This document shows positions 28,808-40,177 of a DNA stretch of 64,000 nucleotides, in pieces. The position numbers and the translations under genes are program-made. Positions within the stretch are counted from its first letter, which is position 1. Each line of letters opens with the position of its first letter. The stretch covers positions 49,638,372-49,702,371 of the forward strand of contig CM065699.1 in NCBI GenBank assembly GCA_017654935.2, written 5' to 3'. The notes beneath the pieces are model-generated. The model did no database searches. It saw only the letters and a list, made by a program, of their open reading frames with translations, and was not told the DNA's origin. The DNA comes from Phymorhynchus buccinoides. Lineage: Eukaryota > Mollusca > Gastropoda > Neogastropoda > Raphitomidae.

Positions 28808-31672
28808 TGCACACACACACTCCATTCTTACCCAATGCACACACACAATCCATTCTTACCCAATGCACACACACACTCCATTCTTACCAAATGCACACAC
28901 ACACTCCATTCTTACCCAATGCACACACACACACTCCATTCTTACCCAATGCACACACACACTCCATTCTTACCCAATGCACACACACACTCCATTCTTA
29001 CCCAATGCACACACACAATCCATTCTTACCCAATGCACACACACAATCCATTCTTACCCAATGCACAAACACACTCCATTCTTACCCAATGCACAAACAC
29101 AATCCATTCTTACCAAATGCACAAACACACTCCATTCTTACTCAATGCACAAACACAATCCATTCTTACCAAATGCACAAACACACTCCATTCTTACCCA
29201 ATGCACACACACACTCCATTCTTACCAAATGCACACACACTCCATTCTTACCAAATGCACACACACACTCCATTCTTACCCAATGCACACACACAATCCA
29301 TTCTTACCCAATGCACACACACACTCCATTCTTACCCAATGCACAAACACAATCCATTCTTACCAAATGCACAAACACACTCCATTCTTACTCAATGCAC
29401 AAACACAATCCATTACCAAATGCACAAACACACTCCATTCTTACCCAATGCACAAACACAATCCATTCTTACCCAAATGCACAAACACAATCCATTCTTA
29501 CCCAAATGCACACACACACTCCATTCTTACCCAATGCACAAACACACTCCATTCTTACCCAATGCACAAACACAATCCATTCTTACCCAAATGCACACAC
29601 ACACTCCATTCTTACCCAATGCACAAACAATCCATTCTTACCCAATGCACAAACACAATCCATTCTTACCCAATGCACACACACAATCCATTCTTACTCA
29701 ATGCACAAACACAATCCATTCTTACCAAATGCACACACACACTCCATTCTTACCCAATGCACAAACACAATCCATTCTTACCCAATGCACAAACACAATC
29801 CATTCTTACCCAATGCACAAACACAATCCATTCTTACCCAATGCACACACACACAATCCATTCTTACCCAATGCACAAACACAATCCATTCTTACCAAAT
29901 GCACAAACACAATCCATTCTTACCCAATGCACAAACACACAATCCATTCTTACCCAATGCACAAACACAATCCATTCTTACCCAATGCACAAACACACAA
30001 TCCATTCTTACCAAATGCACAAACACACTCCATTCTTACTCAATGCACAAACACACAATCCATTCTTACCCAATGCACAAACACAATCCATTCTTACCCA
30101 ATGCACAAACAAAATCCACTTACCCAATGCACACACACACAATCCATTCTTACCCAATGCACAAACACAATCCATTCTTACCCAATGCACAAACACACAA
30201 TCCATTCTTACTCAATGCACAAACACAATCCATTCTTACCCAATGCACAAACACACAATCCATTCTTACTCAATGCACAAACACACTCCATTCTTACCCA
30301 ATGCACAAACACAATCCATTCTTACCCAAATGCACACACACACTCCATTCTTACTCAATGCACACACACAATCCATTCTTATCCAATGCACACACACACT
30401 CCATTCTTACCCAATGCACAAACACAATCCATTCTTACCAAATGCACAAACACACAATCCATTCTTACCCAAATGCACACACACACTCCATTCTTACTCA
30501 ATGCGCACACACAATCCATTCTTATCCAATGCACAAACACAATCCATTCTTACCCAATGCACAAAAACACAATCCATTCTTACCCAAATGCACACACACT
30601 CCATTCTTACTCAATGCACACACAATCCATTCTTACTCAATGCACAAACACACACAATCCGTTCTTACTCAATGCACACACACACACAATCCACTCTTAC
30701 CCAATGGCAATGCACAATCCATTCTTACTCAATGCACAAACACACACAATCCGTTCTTACTCAATGCACAAACACACACAATCCATTCTTACTCGATGCA
30801 CACACACACACAATCCACTCGTACCCAATGGCAATGCACAATCCATTCTTACTCAATGCACAAACACACACAATCCATTCTTACTCAATGCACAAACTCG
30901 CACAAACCATTCTTACTCAATGCACACACACACACACACAATCCACTCTTACCCAATGGCAATGCACAATCCATTCTTACCCAATGCACAAACACACAAT
31001 CCATTCTTACTCAATGCACAAACGCACACAATCCATTCTTACTCAATGCACACACACAATCCACTCTTACCCAATGGCAATGCACAATCCATTCTTACTC
31101 AATGCACAAACACACACAATCCATTCTTACCCAATGCACAAACACACACAATCCGTTCTTACTCAATGCACAAACGCACACAATCCATTCTTACTCAATG
31201 CACACACACAATCCACTCTTACCCAATGGCAATGCACAATCCATTCTTACTCAATGCACAAACACACACAATCCATTCTTACCCAATGCACAAACACACA
31301 CAATCCATTCTTACTCAATGCACAAACACACACAATCCATTCTTACTCAATGCACAAACACACACAATCCATTCTTACTCAATGCACAAACACACACAAT
31401 CCATTCTTACTCAATGCACAAACACACACAATCCATTCTTACCCAATGCACAAACACACACAATCCATTCTTACTCAATGCACAAACACACACAATCCAT
31501 TCTTACTCAATGCACAAACACACACAATCCATTCTTACTCGATGCACAAACTCGCACAAACCATTCTTACCCAATGCACAAACACACACAATCCACTCTT
31601 ACCCAATGGCAATGCACAATCCATTCTTACTCAATGCACAAACACACACAATCCATTCTTACCCCATCAATA
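28808..31672 (+). repeat. 28-bp minisatellite array (about 100 copies)
   Basis: The basic unit is about 28 bp: a CA run, then tccattcttacccaatg. Unit length varies from 26 to 32 through the CA run. All three plus frames stay open for about 1000 codons because no unit form contains a stop; this is not a gene. On the minus strand every unit reads GTAAGAATGG, a donor-like motif. After about 30650 units are longer, and gcaatgcacaatcc inserts recur near 30706, 30831, 30957, 31077, 31227 and 31608. Confidence 0.96.
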
Positions 31673-31696
31673 CACATGGATCAAAATGGACATCAC

Positions 31697-31702
31697 TTTA
31701 TT
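31697..31702 (-). promoter_or_regulatory. Candidate COX4 polyadenylation signal (AATAAA)
   Basis: TTTATT on the plus strand gives AATAAA on the COX4 strand, 417 nt after the stop codon and 25 nt before the 28-bp array begins. It is the plausible signal; cleavage would fall at the edge of the array. Confidence 0.4.
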
Positions 31703-32118
31703 TCGTTCAAAGACATTCCTCACACACTTCAAGGCGATCACAGACCCAACCTGAAAAATCTGAAGAGGCCAACAACAGGAAGGCCGCAGAACAAATCCCC
31801 CACCATTTAAGCTCAAAACTCAGCATTGGCAATTCTCAAGCTGAGTTTGTGATAAATTAAACCAAAGTGCAAGAGGTTTAACTCTCCTTTCAAACATGCA
31901 ACACTATAAACATGTATAACTGTCTGAGATGATCCATCTATCTACGTTACCTTAAAACCATGGCAATGGTATAATTACAAACGAATTCTTTTTAGAAAAA
32001 AAGTTATGCAACATCAACGTACGAGGAGTTTAAAAACAAGAAGTCGTCAAACTAAGATAATTTTTTGTTTCGGGCCCTATTAATTGGTGGGCGAGGCCAG
32101 GTCTAACAGGGGGCGGAG

Positions 32119-32252
32119 TTATTTCCACTCGCCCTTCTCGTAGTCCCACTTGGAGGCGAGGCCCTCCACACGACCTTGACCTTGAGCCAGCATCTTGTTC
32201 AGCTGGGCCTCCTGCCACTCCCGGGTGATGGTGTGGGGCATTGGACTGTACA
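32119..32252 (-). CDS. COX4: COX4 exon 4 (terminal)
   Basis: After the acceptor gttttcag it encodes YSPMPHTITREWQEAQLNKM and ends ASKWDYEKGEWK before TAA. The first codon is split 1+2 with exon 3, giving KKF-V-YSP. Confidence 0.96.
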
Positions 32253-35200
32253 CTGAAAACACGGGAAAGGAAATCGTGTTAAAACTCTTAAGGAAATTGG
32301 GACATAATAAACGCTGCAGGAAATCCTTAACAAAAAAGGATAATTTTTCATCTTGTTCATCAAGAAAGGAGGCAGAGTGGTTAAGACATTCACCAGCCAA
32401 TTTCAATAGACGATTTTCGGAAGAAAATAAACAGGGGAGAGCACTGAAAATTAGAGTTGTTTACCTCCATTACTCGGTCAAATACCATAGTAACAATGCA
32501 ACAATGGCGTCGAAGCTTGAAACCGCAGGATGCAAGTCAGCGACTTGCAAACATTTTTTTATAGAAAAATTAGGGGTGGCCAGTGGCCACAAACTGATAA
32601 AACTTGCAAAATGTGACGTAAAAATATAAATGACATGTTTTAGAATGACGCACAGTGTTCTAAGTGCTGTATGTCTGCTCAAACACACGAGTCGATAGGC
32701 TACGAGAGCTGATGGTAGAGTGACTTCCCCTGTTTGACTGATTGAATTAGCCAAGATCACTCCCACACACCATGAAATTACTCCCCTTAATTATTTCCGA
32801 ACAATTCCTATTAGTGTGAGTCACTGAGTGTCTCGGATTCCAATCCAGGTCTCACTCTTTCCTTCCAATCTGACTGGAAAATCCAACAGTATGCCGAGTT
32901 CTTAGGATGGGGGATTTAAGAAATCCAACAGTATGCTGAGTTCTTAGGATGGGGGATTTAAGAAGTCTGACTTGCTGTGGGATCTATGCATGCAGAACAA
33001 CCCACTGCATTGTTAGTTGGTAAAGAGCATGAGAGTCCCAGTGCCTGGTATGAACCAAATTGCTAGCAAGGATGCCAAAGTCCCCCCCACCCCAAAAAAG
33101 TGGTGCTGCACTAGAAGTCTCTGTGACTAGGAAATAATACCATACCAATCCAAAAACAGAAGCATTAAAGGTGGACCCTGACGGATGAGTTTTTGCAAGA
33201 AACACGTTGAGATCACCAGAAAGACAGCCTTTTTAAGGATCGGAACACTCACTTTGCTCTGGTTTCCTACAAATTAAACCGTCAAAACGGCGATTCCTCC
33301 TTGGCGGAGATGCCGGTAAGAGTAGCCATTTTGGATGGGGTGGGTGGAGGTCACTGATTGTGGTTGAAGCATTTTCTTCTTTTTGTAGTGCAGTAAATTA
33401 GAAAAGAGACAGCACACGCCTTCTCTTTGGGTGAAAGAATTTGACTTCCAGCACCTCCGCCAAGGAGGAATCGCCGATTTGACGGTTTGATTTCTAGGAA
33501 ACCAGAACAAAGTGAGTGTTGCAATCTCTGTAAAGGGTGTTTTCCTGGTGATCTGGATGTGTTTCTTACAAAAACTCACCCGTCAGGGTGCCCCTTTAAA
33601 AAGAAAATCCATGTAAAGATTTGTATTTACCAAACTTCTTCATGTAGATGACGATCCATCCGGTCAAGCCCAGGGCGGCGAAGACGGCAGCCAGGACGGA
33701 CTTCCACTCCCCAGTGGGCGCCTTCATCTCAGCAAATGTCTGGCAGAAGCTGGCGCGATACACTGCACGCAACGCACGGCCAGTCCTTTTCACTCAAACT
33801 GCTCAAGATCAAAATCATCTCTGCCACACAAGTACACCACTGCAATAATAACTGGAATGCAACTTGGGAGAAAGATAATGATGGCAAAACGGAATTGCTG
33901 CTCAGAATCCTAATGGTTTATTGTTCAGATCAGCTGTACTATAAAGATTGAAAGAATGAAGTTTTCATTTCTACTCGACTAGAACAGGAGGCTGTTTCAC
34001 AAGGGCTCGCTCAAATCGGCAAAAACGGTCTAAGAAACACCCTTCGTTTGCTGATAGTTCGCGTGACGTTTTGTTCTTGCTAAACACTGAGCAAGCGGCG
34101 AACTATCCAAAACTATCACGTGATTTGTAAGGGGTTAATACATTTCTTGTTGTTGATTGGTCCATTAAACGTTTGGTTAAAATAATACTTTTTTTTGGGA
34201 CCAATCAGATAAGAGCTTGTAATATTTTTCCGCAAATGTTTTCTAAAGTGTTTCTTAGACCCATTTTGGCATAAACGTTATGCGTGCGGTGACCGTCTTC
34301 TACAGAAACTCGACCCTTATTACTGCATGTACTTTTCATGCCAAGTCTTTTCTGGTTTTTATTTATTCAATCTCATTTCAAATGCTTAACCTATAGCATT
34401 GCTTTTACAGTCTGTAAAGCACAGTGCTCAAAACCCCCATTAAAGACCCACCACGTCATGTGTCAAAATCACGGTTTTCCCTCTTATAGCTGGTAAGAAA
34501 TCTTAGGGAATCTTCCTAGCATAAGAGGGAATGTGACACGTGACGTGGGGGGTCTTTAAGAAACAGATATACCAAGACATGACGAATGATCTCCCCCTCT
34601 CCCCTGGACCTACATGATTTCTTCTCCTCCAGGGAGAGAGCCTTCCAGTCTCCCTTCTCCTTCTCCCTGAGGGCCACCACGTCCGGCGTGTTCTCCCTGA
34701 AGCGCACTGCCGGCATCGGGAACTCCTCGCGGTCGGCGTAGCTGGCCGTGCCGTTGAACCCCCAGCCCACTACATCACGGTTTCCTGTGCACACACCACA
34801 TGTACGCACATTATTTCATCGGGAACTACCCCCAGCCCACCACATCACGGTTTCCTGTGCACACACCACATGTACGCACATTATGTCATCGCCCACCACA
34901 TCACGGTTTCCTGTGCACACACCACATGTACGCACATTATGTCATCGGGAACTACCCCCAGCCCACCACATCACGGTTTCCTGTGCACACACCACATGTA
35001 CGCACATTATTTCATCGGGAACTACCCCCAGCCCACCACATAACGATTTCCTGTGCACACACCACATGTACGCACATTATTTCATCGGGAACTACCCCCA
35101 GCCCACCACATCACGATTTCCTGTGCACACACCACATGTACGCACATTTCATCGGGAACTACCCCCAGCCCACCACATCACGATTTTAGATTGCTCTCCT

Positions 35201-35664
35201 GCCATTCCAAGACGAAGTTGATGGTTTTTATTTGAAAGCACAATTTTACACAAATGGTTGTTTTAAAGTGTTTGAAAAAAACAGTAGACTCACAAAGACC
35301 TTGTTTTGACAATTTAAAAAAAAAAGGAACTTCCTTTTTTGGTAAAAGTAAAAAACAGGAAATCCTTGTAAACCAGAAGTTGCACCCATGTTTCTGCAAA
35401 ATCCTGGAAAAACCTGAAAAGCAGGGGTCCACAGGCCTCCTACTCCCCTAGGGGCCACTGCAAAAAAAAACCTGAACTTAGGCACACAGCCTAAAGAGGA
35501 GTAACCAAGCCGGTGTCCATTAGCGACTTACCTAATTTGGGGTGGATTCTGTCCCGCTGTGCCTTGTCTAGGGCTGATTCTGATCTCAGCGAAGCCGAGG
35601 TGGACAGAAGTCGCCCAGACACGGTGGACCTGCGAAGTAACGTTCGAACCACTTGTGCACTCAT
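32119..35664 (-). CDS. COX4: COX4, cytochrome c oxidase subunit IV (complete, 4 coding exons)
   Basis: Subunit IV of mitochondrial complex IV, a nuclear-encoded inner-membrane protein that stabilises the catalytic core. Coding exons in order are 35664-35532, 34784-34614, 33762-33631 and 32252-32119. All are bounded by GT..AG, all introns are phase 1, and the total is 570 nt (189 residues plus stop; human COX4I1 is 169). Exon 1 gives an arginine-rich mitochondrial presequence (VVRTLLRRSTVSGRLLSTSA). Exon 2 gives the matrix part (GNRDVVGWGFNG, REKEKGDWKALSLEEK). Exon 3 gives YRASFCQTFAEM, then the membrane helix (VLAAVFAALGLTGWIVIY). Exon 4 ends GLASKWDYEKGEWK, close to the human WDYEKNEWKK. 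The presequence is longer than in mammals. It faces VPS35 and diverges from SYS1. Confidence 0.97.
32431..32815 (-). repeat. Dispersed repeat D1, minus copy, in COX4 intron 3
   Basis: It is an inverted copy of 6485-6838. Shared blocks include caatggcgtcgaagcttgaa, ccgcaggatg, aagtcagcgacttgc and attactccccttaattattt. Confidence 0.75.
32878..32967 (+). repeat. 48-bp tandem duplication
   Basis: Two adjacent copies of a unit with aatccaacagtatg, gagttcttaggatggggg and atttaagaa. Confidence 0.85.
33165..33599. mobile_element. TTAA foldback MITE, family T5, in COX4 intron 3
   Basis: Inverted ends TTAAAGGTGGACCCTGACGG and ccgtcagggtgcccctttaa. It ends 32 nt from the donor of COX4 exon 3, so the hairpin lies next to a splice site. 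Confidence 0.85.
33631..33762 (-). CDS. COX4: COX4 exon 3 (membrane helix)
   Basis: Acceptor gttgcgtgcag; donor GTAAAT. It encodes YRASFCQTFAEMKAPTGEW, a hydrophobic helix and MKKF. One base at its end joins exon 4. Confidence 0.96.
34440..34559. mobile_element. Short TTAA hairpin MITE (120 bp), family T6
   Basis: The left arm ttaaagacccaccacgtcat pairs with gtgacgtggggggtctttaa. The pairing continues inward through gtgtcaaaatcac and the tcttatagc/gcataaga region. It lies 55 nt from the COX4 exon 2 donor, within intron 2. Confidence 0.8.
34614..34784 (-). CDS. COX4: COX4 exon 2
   Basis: Acceptor tgtgtgcacag; donor GTAGGT. It encodes NRDVVGWGFNGTASYADREE, FPMPAVRFRENTPDVVALRE and KEKGDWKALSLEEKKS. 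Phase 1 at both ends. The acceptor region is repeated six times upstream (on the COX4 strand). Confidence 0.96.
34757..35186 (-). repeat. 70-bp tandem array of the COX4 exon 2 acceptor (7 units)
   Basis: The gcccac anchor recurs at 34765, 34835, 34891, 34961, 35031, 35101 and 35168, giving a 70-bp unit (one of 56, one of 67). Read on the minus strand, most units carry gtgtgtgcacag, the first ~20 nt of exon 2 (gaaaccgtgatgt), then gggggtagttcc instead of the rest of the exon. The last one met in transcription is the true acceptor. Confidence 0.95.
35187..35531. other. COX4 intron 1, proximal part
   Basis: It contains ggggtccacaggcctcc and an A run. The text cctggaaaaacctgaaaagc resembles a hAT-like terminal region, but no ends could be set. 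Confidence 0.35.
35532..35664 (-). CDS. COX4: COX4 exon 1 with mitochondrial presequence
   Basis: I chose the ATG at 35664 because tttcatgtttcag, a good acceptor, lies directly before it; the in-frame ATG at 35688 would then be in a 5' UTR intron. The exon encodes an Arg/Ser-rich presequence and ends HPKL plus one base at the donor GTAAGT. Confidence 0.88.
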
Positions 35665-36464
35665 TCTGAAACATGAAACAAATGCCATGATTTTCTTTGA
35701 AAAAGGTTCTGGTTCTGGCGCGGTACATCACATATGCCAGTTCTGGCGATAATCGCTATGGAACTGGGAGGGCACATGTTCCTAACACCAAGTTCTAACA
35801 GAAAATGTAGAAGGACCTACTGCTTGCGCTGGGTTACTTAAGACCCCCTTGACAAAAGGGTCTAAATGGGTGCTGTTTACAACACAAGGCATTTAATTTT
35901 AAAGGACTATGACTGTACGAGATGTAGCCTTGGCCTTCTCGTGATCGAGCACCATATCTCCTCAAACGGTCCAAATCTCATGAGTTTTACGCATGGATAG
36001 AATTTAGCATACTTTTGAACTGTTATGTATTAGGAAACAAACTAGCAAAGACTGCGAGTGCTAGATCACGATATTGCCAGTTGCATACTGCATCAAGGCT
36101 CTAGCCTATAGTATTTACACTTTCACTCACAGAATCAGCCCGGCAACAAAAGCCAATGACATTTGACTGGGCCTAGTAATCCCGGATCTGAGCCCCCCCC
36201 CCCCCCTTTCCGTTGTCTCAATTGAGTCAACTCCATACTCCCTGTCCGGGCCTCCCCCCCCCCCCCCCCCCCCAAATCATGCCCACCCCCCTCCCATTCA
36301 ATCCCGCATTGAGCTGATCATCCGGGCAGCAAGTCCTTCACACAAGTCTCCTGATTAGTTGGAAACCCCCCACGTCGTAAGCGTCATAATCATCAAATTG
36401 TTGATGGAGGATGCTATAAGAAGAAGAAGATCAGTAAGGCAAAAATAAAAATTGTTGTGGTCTC
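35665..36464. other. Upstream region of COX4
   Basis: It should hold the COX4 promoter and any 5' UTR exon. I see no clear TATA box. Two C runs (about 36189-36205 and 36243-36272) lie inside. Confidence 0.4.
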
Positions 36465-37539
36465 CAGGGTTCGTACAGCAATTTCATGATCAAATTCCCT
36501 GACATTTCCCTGACCCCAAACTCGTTGTGTATGCGCGTGTGTGCATATATCATATGTCTGTCAGACATATGCACACACGCGCATACACACAAGACAAATA
36601 CACGCGTGCGTGTGCTCACGCACACACATACATACACACTTTTTGTGTGGAATTGCGTTCACACACACACAGAATCGTTCACACACACACACACGATCGT
36701 CATCGTTGAAGGTATACGACGCTACTCCAGATTGTTTTGGGGTCGATGTTGCCTGACACATCGACACTGGAACTTGAGCATGTACCTGATGACTCACTGT
36801 CACCACTAGATCTGTTTGCCGATCGGAAGTAGTTTGTAATGGAAGTTGGTTTTGTTTTGGAGGCTTCCAGTGCTTTCACCCGTATTCGATGTGCTTCTCC
36901 GTCCATGTGGGATTGCACAGCCGCAACTCCCATGTTCGACAGCTTGCGCTCATTGCGACACACTTTGCACTGAAACACAGTTCTGTCTTTGGGGTTGTCT
37001 TCCAACCATGGCCAGAATTGCTTGTATTTATCATCCTCCAGCCAAACAGGATCAAAATTAGTTTGCCTAGGCATCTTTTTAGAACGTAAGAAACATGCTA
37101 GCGGTCTTTCTACAATGGCGCAATCAAGCAGAAATGTAGCATCTTTTTACCATAGGCCCGCCAAAAGGTATGCATCACTGTCGAAACAACGCTTCGCGGA
37201 TAACGATAACACGGTTGTCTCCCTTTGATTATTTGGGTACAGAGCCATTTTAAGACTGTAGCAGATGAAATTGTAATGCCGGTAAGGCCGATCAATCGCA
37301 AAGATCTCCAACAAGCATTTCTTTTTTTTTCTTTTTTTCTTTTTTATCTCTCATTATTCAACCCATGATATTTTAAAGCACTGATTATCTTTTTGATGTG
37401 TATATGATCAAATTCCCTGACTGTTCCCTGACTTAGAGCAGAAATGTTATTTTCCATGACTTTTATTGTTTTAAGTGACTGGAAAACATTTTTCTAAATT
37501 CCCTGACTTTTCCAGTTTCCCTGACGCGGCCGAACCCTG
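36465..37539 (-). mobile_element. hAT-like remnant with zinc-finger ORF
   Basis: The ends are CAGGGTTCGTACAGC and cggccgaaccctg. Text aaattccctgac repeats near both ends. A minus-strand ORF at 37074-36700 (124 residues) starts MPRQTNFDPVWLEDDKYKQF, has FWPWLEDN, then a finger FQCKVC and SHMDGEAHR, then a Ser-rich tail. This is the N-terminal module of a hAT-type transposase; the catalytic part is missing. Domestication cannot be excluded but the element ends favour a remnant. Confidence 0.65.
36528..36590. repeat. Near-perfect palindrome (cruciform candidate)
   Basis: The left arm gtatgcgcgtgtgtgcatat is matched exactly by atatgcacacacgcgcatac. The centre contains a second pair, catatgtctg/cagacatatg. 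Confidence 0.85.
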
Positions 37540-37727
37540 GGTTACAGTATCCCGACCTACTCTATTTCGGGGGGCCGACCCTATTTTTAATGGCCTCGAC
37601 AAAAAAAAGAAAGAGAGAGAGACGCAAGTTCAATCGGGGAATGCCCATCAGGGGACATAACTAACGTGCTGAACGTCCATGTGTCGTTGCAAAATGGCGT
37701 CATTTGCCATTTCAATGGTCCATGGAG

Positions 37728-38398
37728 CAGAGCTGATTCTACTTCTAGGGCTTGGTGCAATCCCCCCCCCCCCCCCCCCAAATCTGTTCTTTCCCACAAA
37801 ACTCGGGTCAACGCGGTCAGATGCCCGCATATTGCAGAACTGCCAGCACTTTTTACCGATCGCTGCGGGAATTCCTTCGTCGTCTGATAAATCCGTAGTC
37901 TACACAAACCAAAAGCATCGAGCAGGAATGTATGATTTCTCGACATTTCATTGGTTCCTTTACAATGTTAGTGTAAATCAACCAATCGCGTTCATCTCTT
38001 CTTTTTTTTTACCCACAAGAAGTTGCGAGAGTCCTACCCGCCATGTTGAATTTTCTTCAAAATGAAGCGGACGACGCTCTTCGACTTCGATTTTTGTGGC
38101 AGAAAAGTAAAAAAAAAGAAATCCTGTGCCAAACGAGTGTGCAGAAGATGTTGCAGAAACAGCTAAGTACTGCATCAACAGTCTCGGAGAAGCAGCCCGA
38201 AGATAACGGCACTAGTGCGAGGGAACACCGGTTCCAATACGAGTGGCTGAAGAAGTGGCCATGGCTAGCGAAGATTGAATCGGCCGCCGGCCACCTCCCC
38301 CCCCCCCCTTCCCCTTGTATTGGACCTGCCCCCTCCCCCCATTCTTAGGGGGGGGGGGGGAATGCCGCCACTTTTTCAAAATCCTAGAATCAGCTCTG
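37728..38398 (+). mobile_element. hAT-like deletion derivative with WPWL-type N-terminus
   Basis: The inverted ends are CAGAGCTGATTCTA (37728) and its exact complement ending at 38398; ATGGAG flanks both. Inside, from 38064, one frame reads MKRTTLFDFDFCGRKV. After a frame change another reads REHRFQYEWLKKWPWLAK. This looks like the start of a transposase of the kind with the F..xWL..WPWL motif, frame-broken and lacking the rest. Confidence 0.6.
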
Positions 38399-38626
38399 AT
38401 GGAGCCATGCGCTCATATTTCTGAAAATATGAGGGTGATTAGATAATAGCACTTTCAAAGCATCTTACAGTACACGCTCGTGGATGTTTTCTGCGACATT
38501 CATCCGGATGTAGGAAAGGAAAACTTATCACTTGCTGAGGTGGTTTAGCTGAACCTTTCGAACTGGACTTTTCAACACCACTCGGCGATCTCAACAAAAA
38601 ACAAAACAATTTATAAAAAAGTCAGG

Positions 38627-38894
38627 GCCTGTCGTATGCAAAAAAGTAGCATCGTGTAAATACTTCGCTCGCTACTAATGTAGTACTATGAGTTAGCATT
38701 TGCGACATTAAGGAAACGACAAATTTCACTTTTTCCGTATTTGAAACACTTTTCTGTACTCAAATCTTTCATATTTCATGACATTACGGAAAAAAGTGAA
38801 ATTTTTAAAAAATTCGCTCAATGTCGCAAATGCTAAGTCTCTTATTAGCGAGCGAAGTATTTACACGATGCTATTTTTTTGCATACGACAGGGT
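38627..38894. mobile_element. Long inverted-repeat MITE
   Basis: The arms cctgtcgtatgcaaaaaa and tttttttgcatacgacagg pair. Pairing continues through gtagcatcgtgtaaatactt and agcatttgcgacatt. No ORF. Distantly like the hairpin at 40374. Confidence 0.85.
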
Positions 38895-40177
38895 CTACCT
38901 ACCTACCCCATTTTGGGGGGGCATGTTACAACTTTTTTTCTTCTTTTTTTTTCCTAATCACTAAATCAGGCTAATGCATGCAACCTCAATCTTCACATTT
39001 TCTTATTTTTGACGTATTTTTCTTGGTTTAAACGGGTTTTTTTTTTTTCAACAATGTCAAATTATAAACAATAACGAGGTAACTGGGTAACAAAAATATA
39101 GCTTATAAATATAACGCATATAACTATAACTTTAAGTATAACGTTTTTTTCTTGAATCAGATATATAGTGAATCACTGAATGGGTCTAAGTGGATAAATT
39201 CTTATTTCTTTTGACTGATTTAATAAATCATTTATATATTCTAGATTTATAAATAATTAGCAAGTCGATGGACCTTATAGGTATAATCACATTGATCGTC
39301 ATTGAAACATGATTGATGTAATATCTTGACCTTGCCTTACGTCCACGGTCCAGCAATCAACTCTTGAAAACCTTCAAAATCAAAGCAAAAAGGGTAGTTA
39401 GTCCTGAGTCAAATCACACCAGTCCAGAAACATAAAAACAGGACAACATCAATTCATACATAGATCAAAGTTTCATTAGGTGCTTTTCTTCACAGAATAC
39501 AAACAGCTAAATCTAGGCAAGGGCAATGCCTACCTGTCAGTCTGCTACAGGAAAATGGAGGGTCAAAGGAAGTCACGCAGAATAACGAAACGGACCGTAC
39601 TTTGCGAGATGTGTGACATGGCGGATGATATCAGACGACACAAGATCTGACACATCTTCATCTATCTTCTTCTTCTTCGCTGTGCGCGGCCACAATCAAC
39701 AATGTGTTTCGACAAAATTTTATGCTAACACAAAAGGTTAGTTATATGTAGTATGGTTACGTTTTCTTCATGGCCTTACTGTTACTCTTCAACTGGCAAG
39801 TTGAAGTTCCGGCGAAGTTCTTGTCTTCTTCTTAGTTCTTGCAGTAGACTTCTTACACTCTTAGACTACTACACAGCGTCAGTGAGTCATTAGTAATGAC
39901 TGAATGATTCAGATTCATTGAGATGTACACACAACTACAGTAACTTACTGAGTAATTACTAGTACTACGTACTAGGCCTAATCTTTCTTCTTTTTTATTT
40001 TTGTTTTTATATATTTATATTAGAGTGGGATATAAGAGACTGATATATATTATTATATAAAATTAAGACCGAGAGGAGGAAAGAACATGATTAGGTTGAT
40101 AAAGAGGATAGAATTGGGTTTGCTTTAAATTTACAAAGTTAAGAAGTTAAGACCCCTGCTTCTGTCAATAGCACTTT
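38895..40177. other. AT-rich intergenic stretch without recognised gene
   Basis: I find no coding exon or defined element. It contains a T-rich start, a TTCTTC run near 39660 and scattered short repeats. Confidence 0.45.

Noticed and set aside
28756..31860. Three overlapping 960-1030-codon open frames
   Set aside because: They are the three frames of a 28-bp minisatellite whose unit lacks stops; composition is HTPFLPNA-type repetition with no domain.
34748..35235. 157-codon and 129-codon plus-strand open frames
   Set aside because: They are the antisense of the 70-bp array derived from the COX4 exon 2 acceptor.
38627..38894. microRNA precursor
   Set aside because: The arms are too long and the sequence behaves as a MITE with flanking ends; no evidence of a processed arm.
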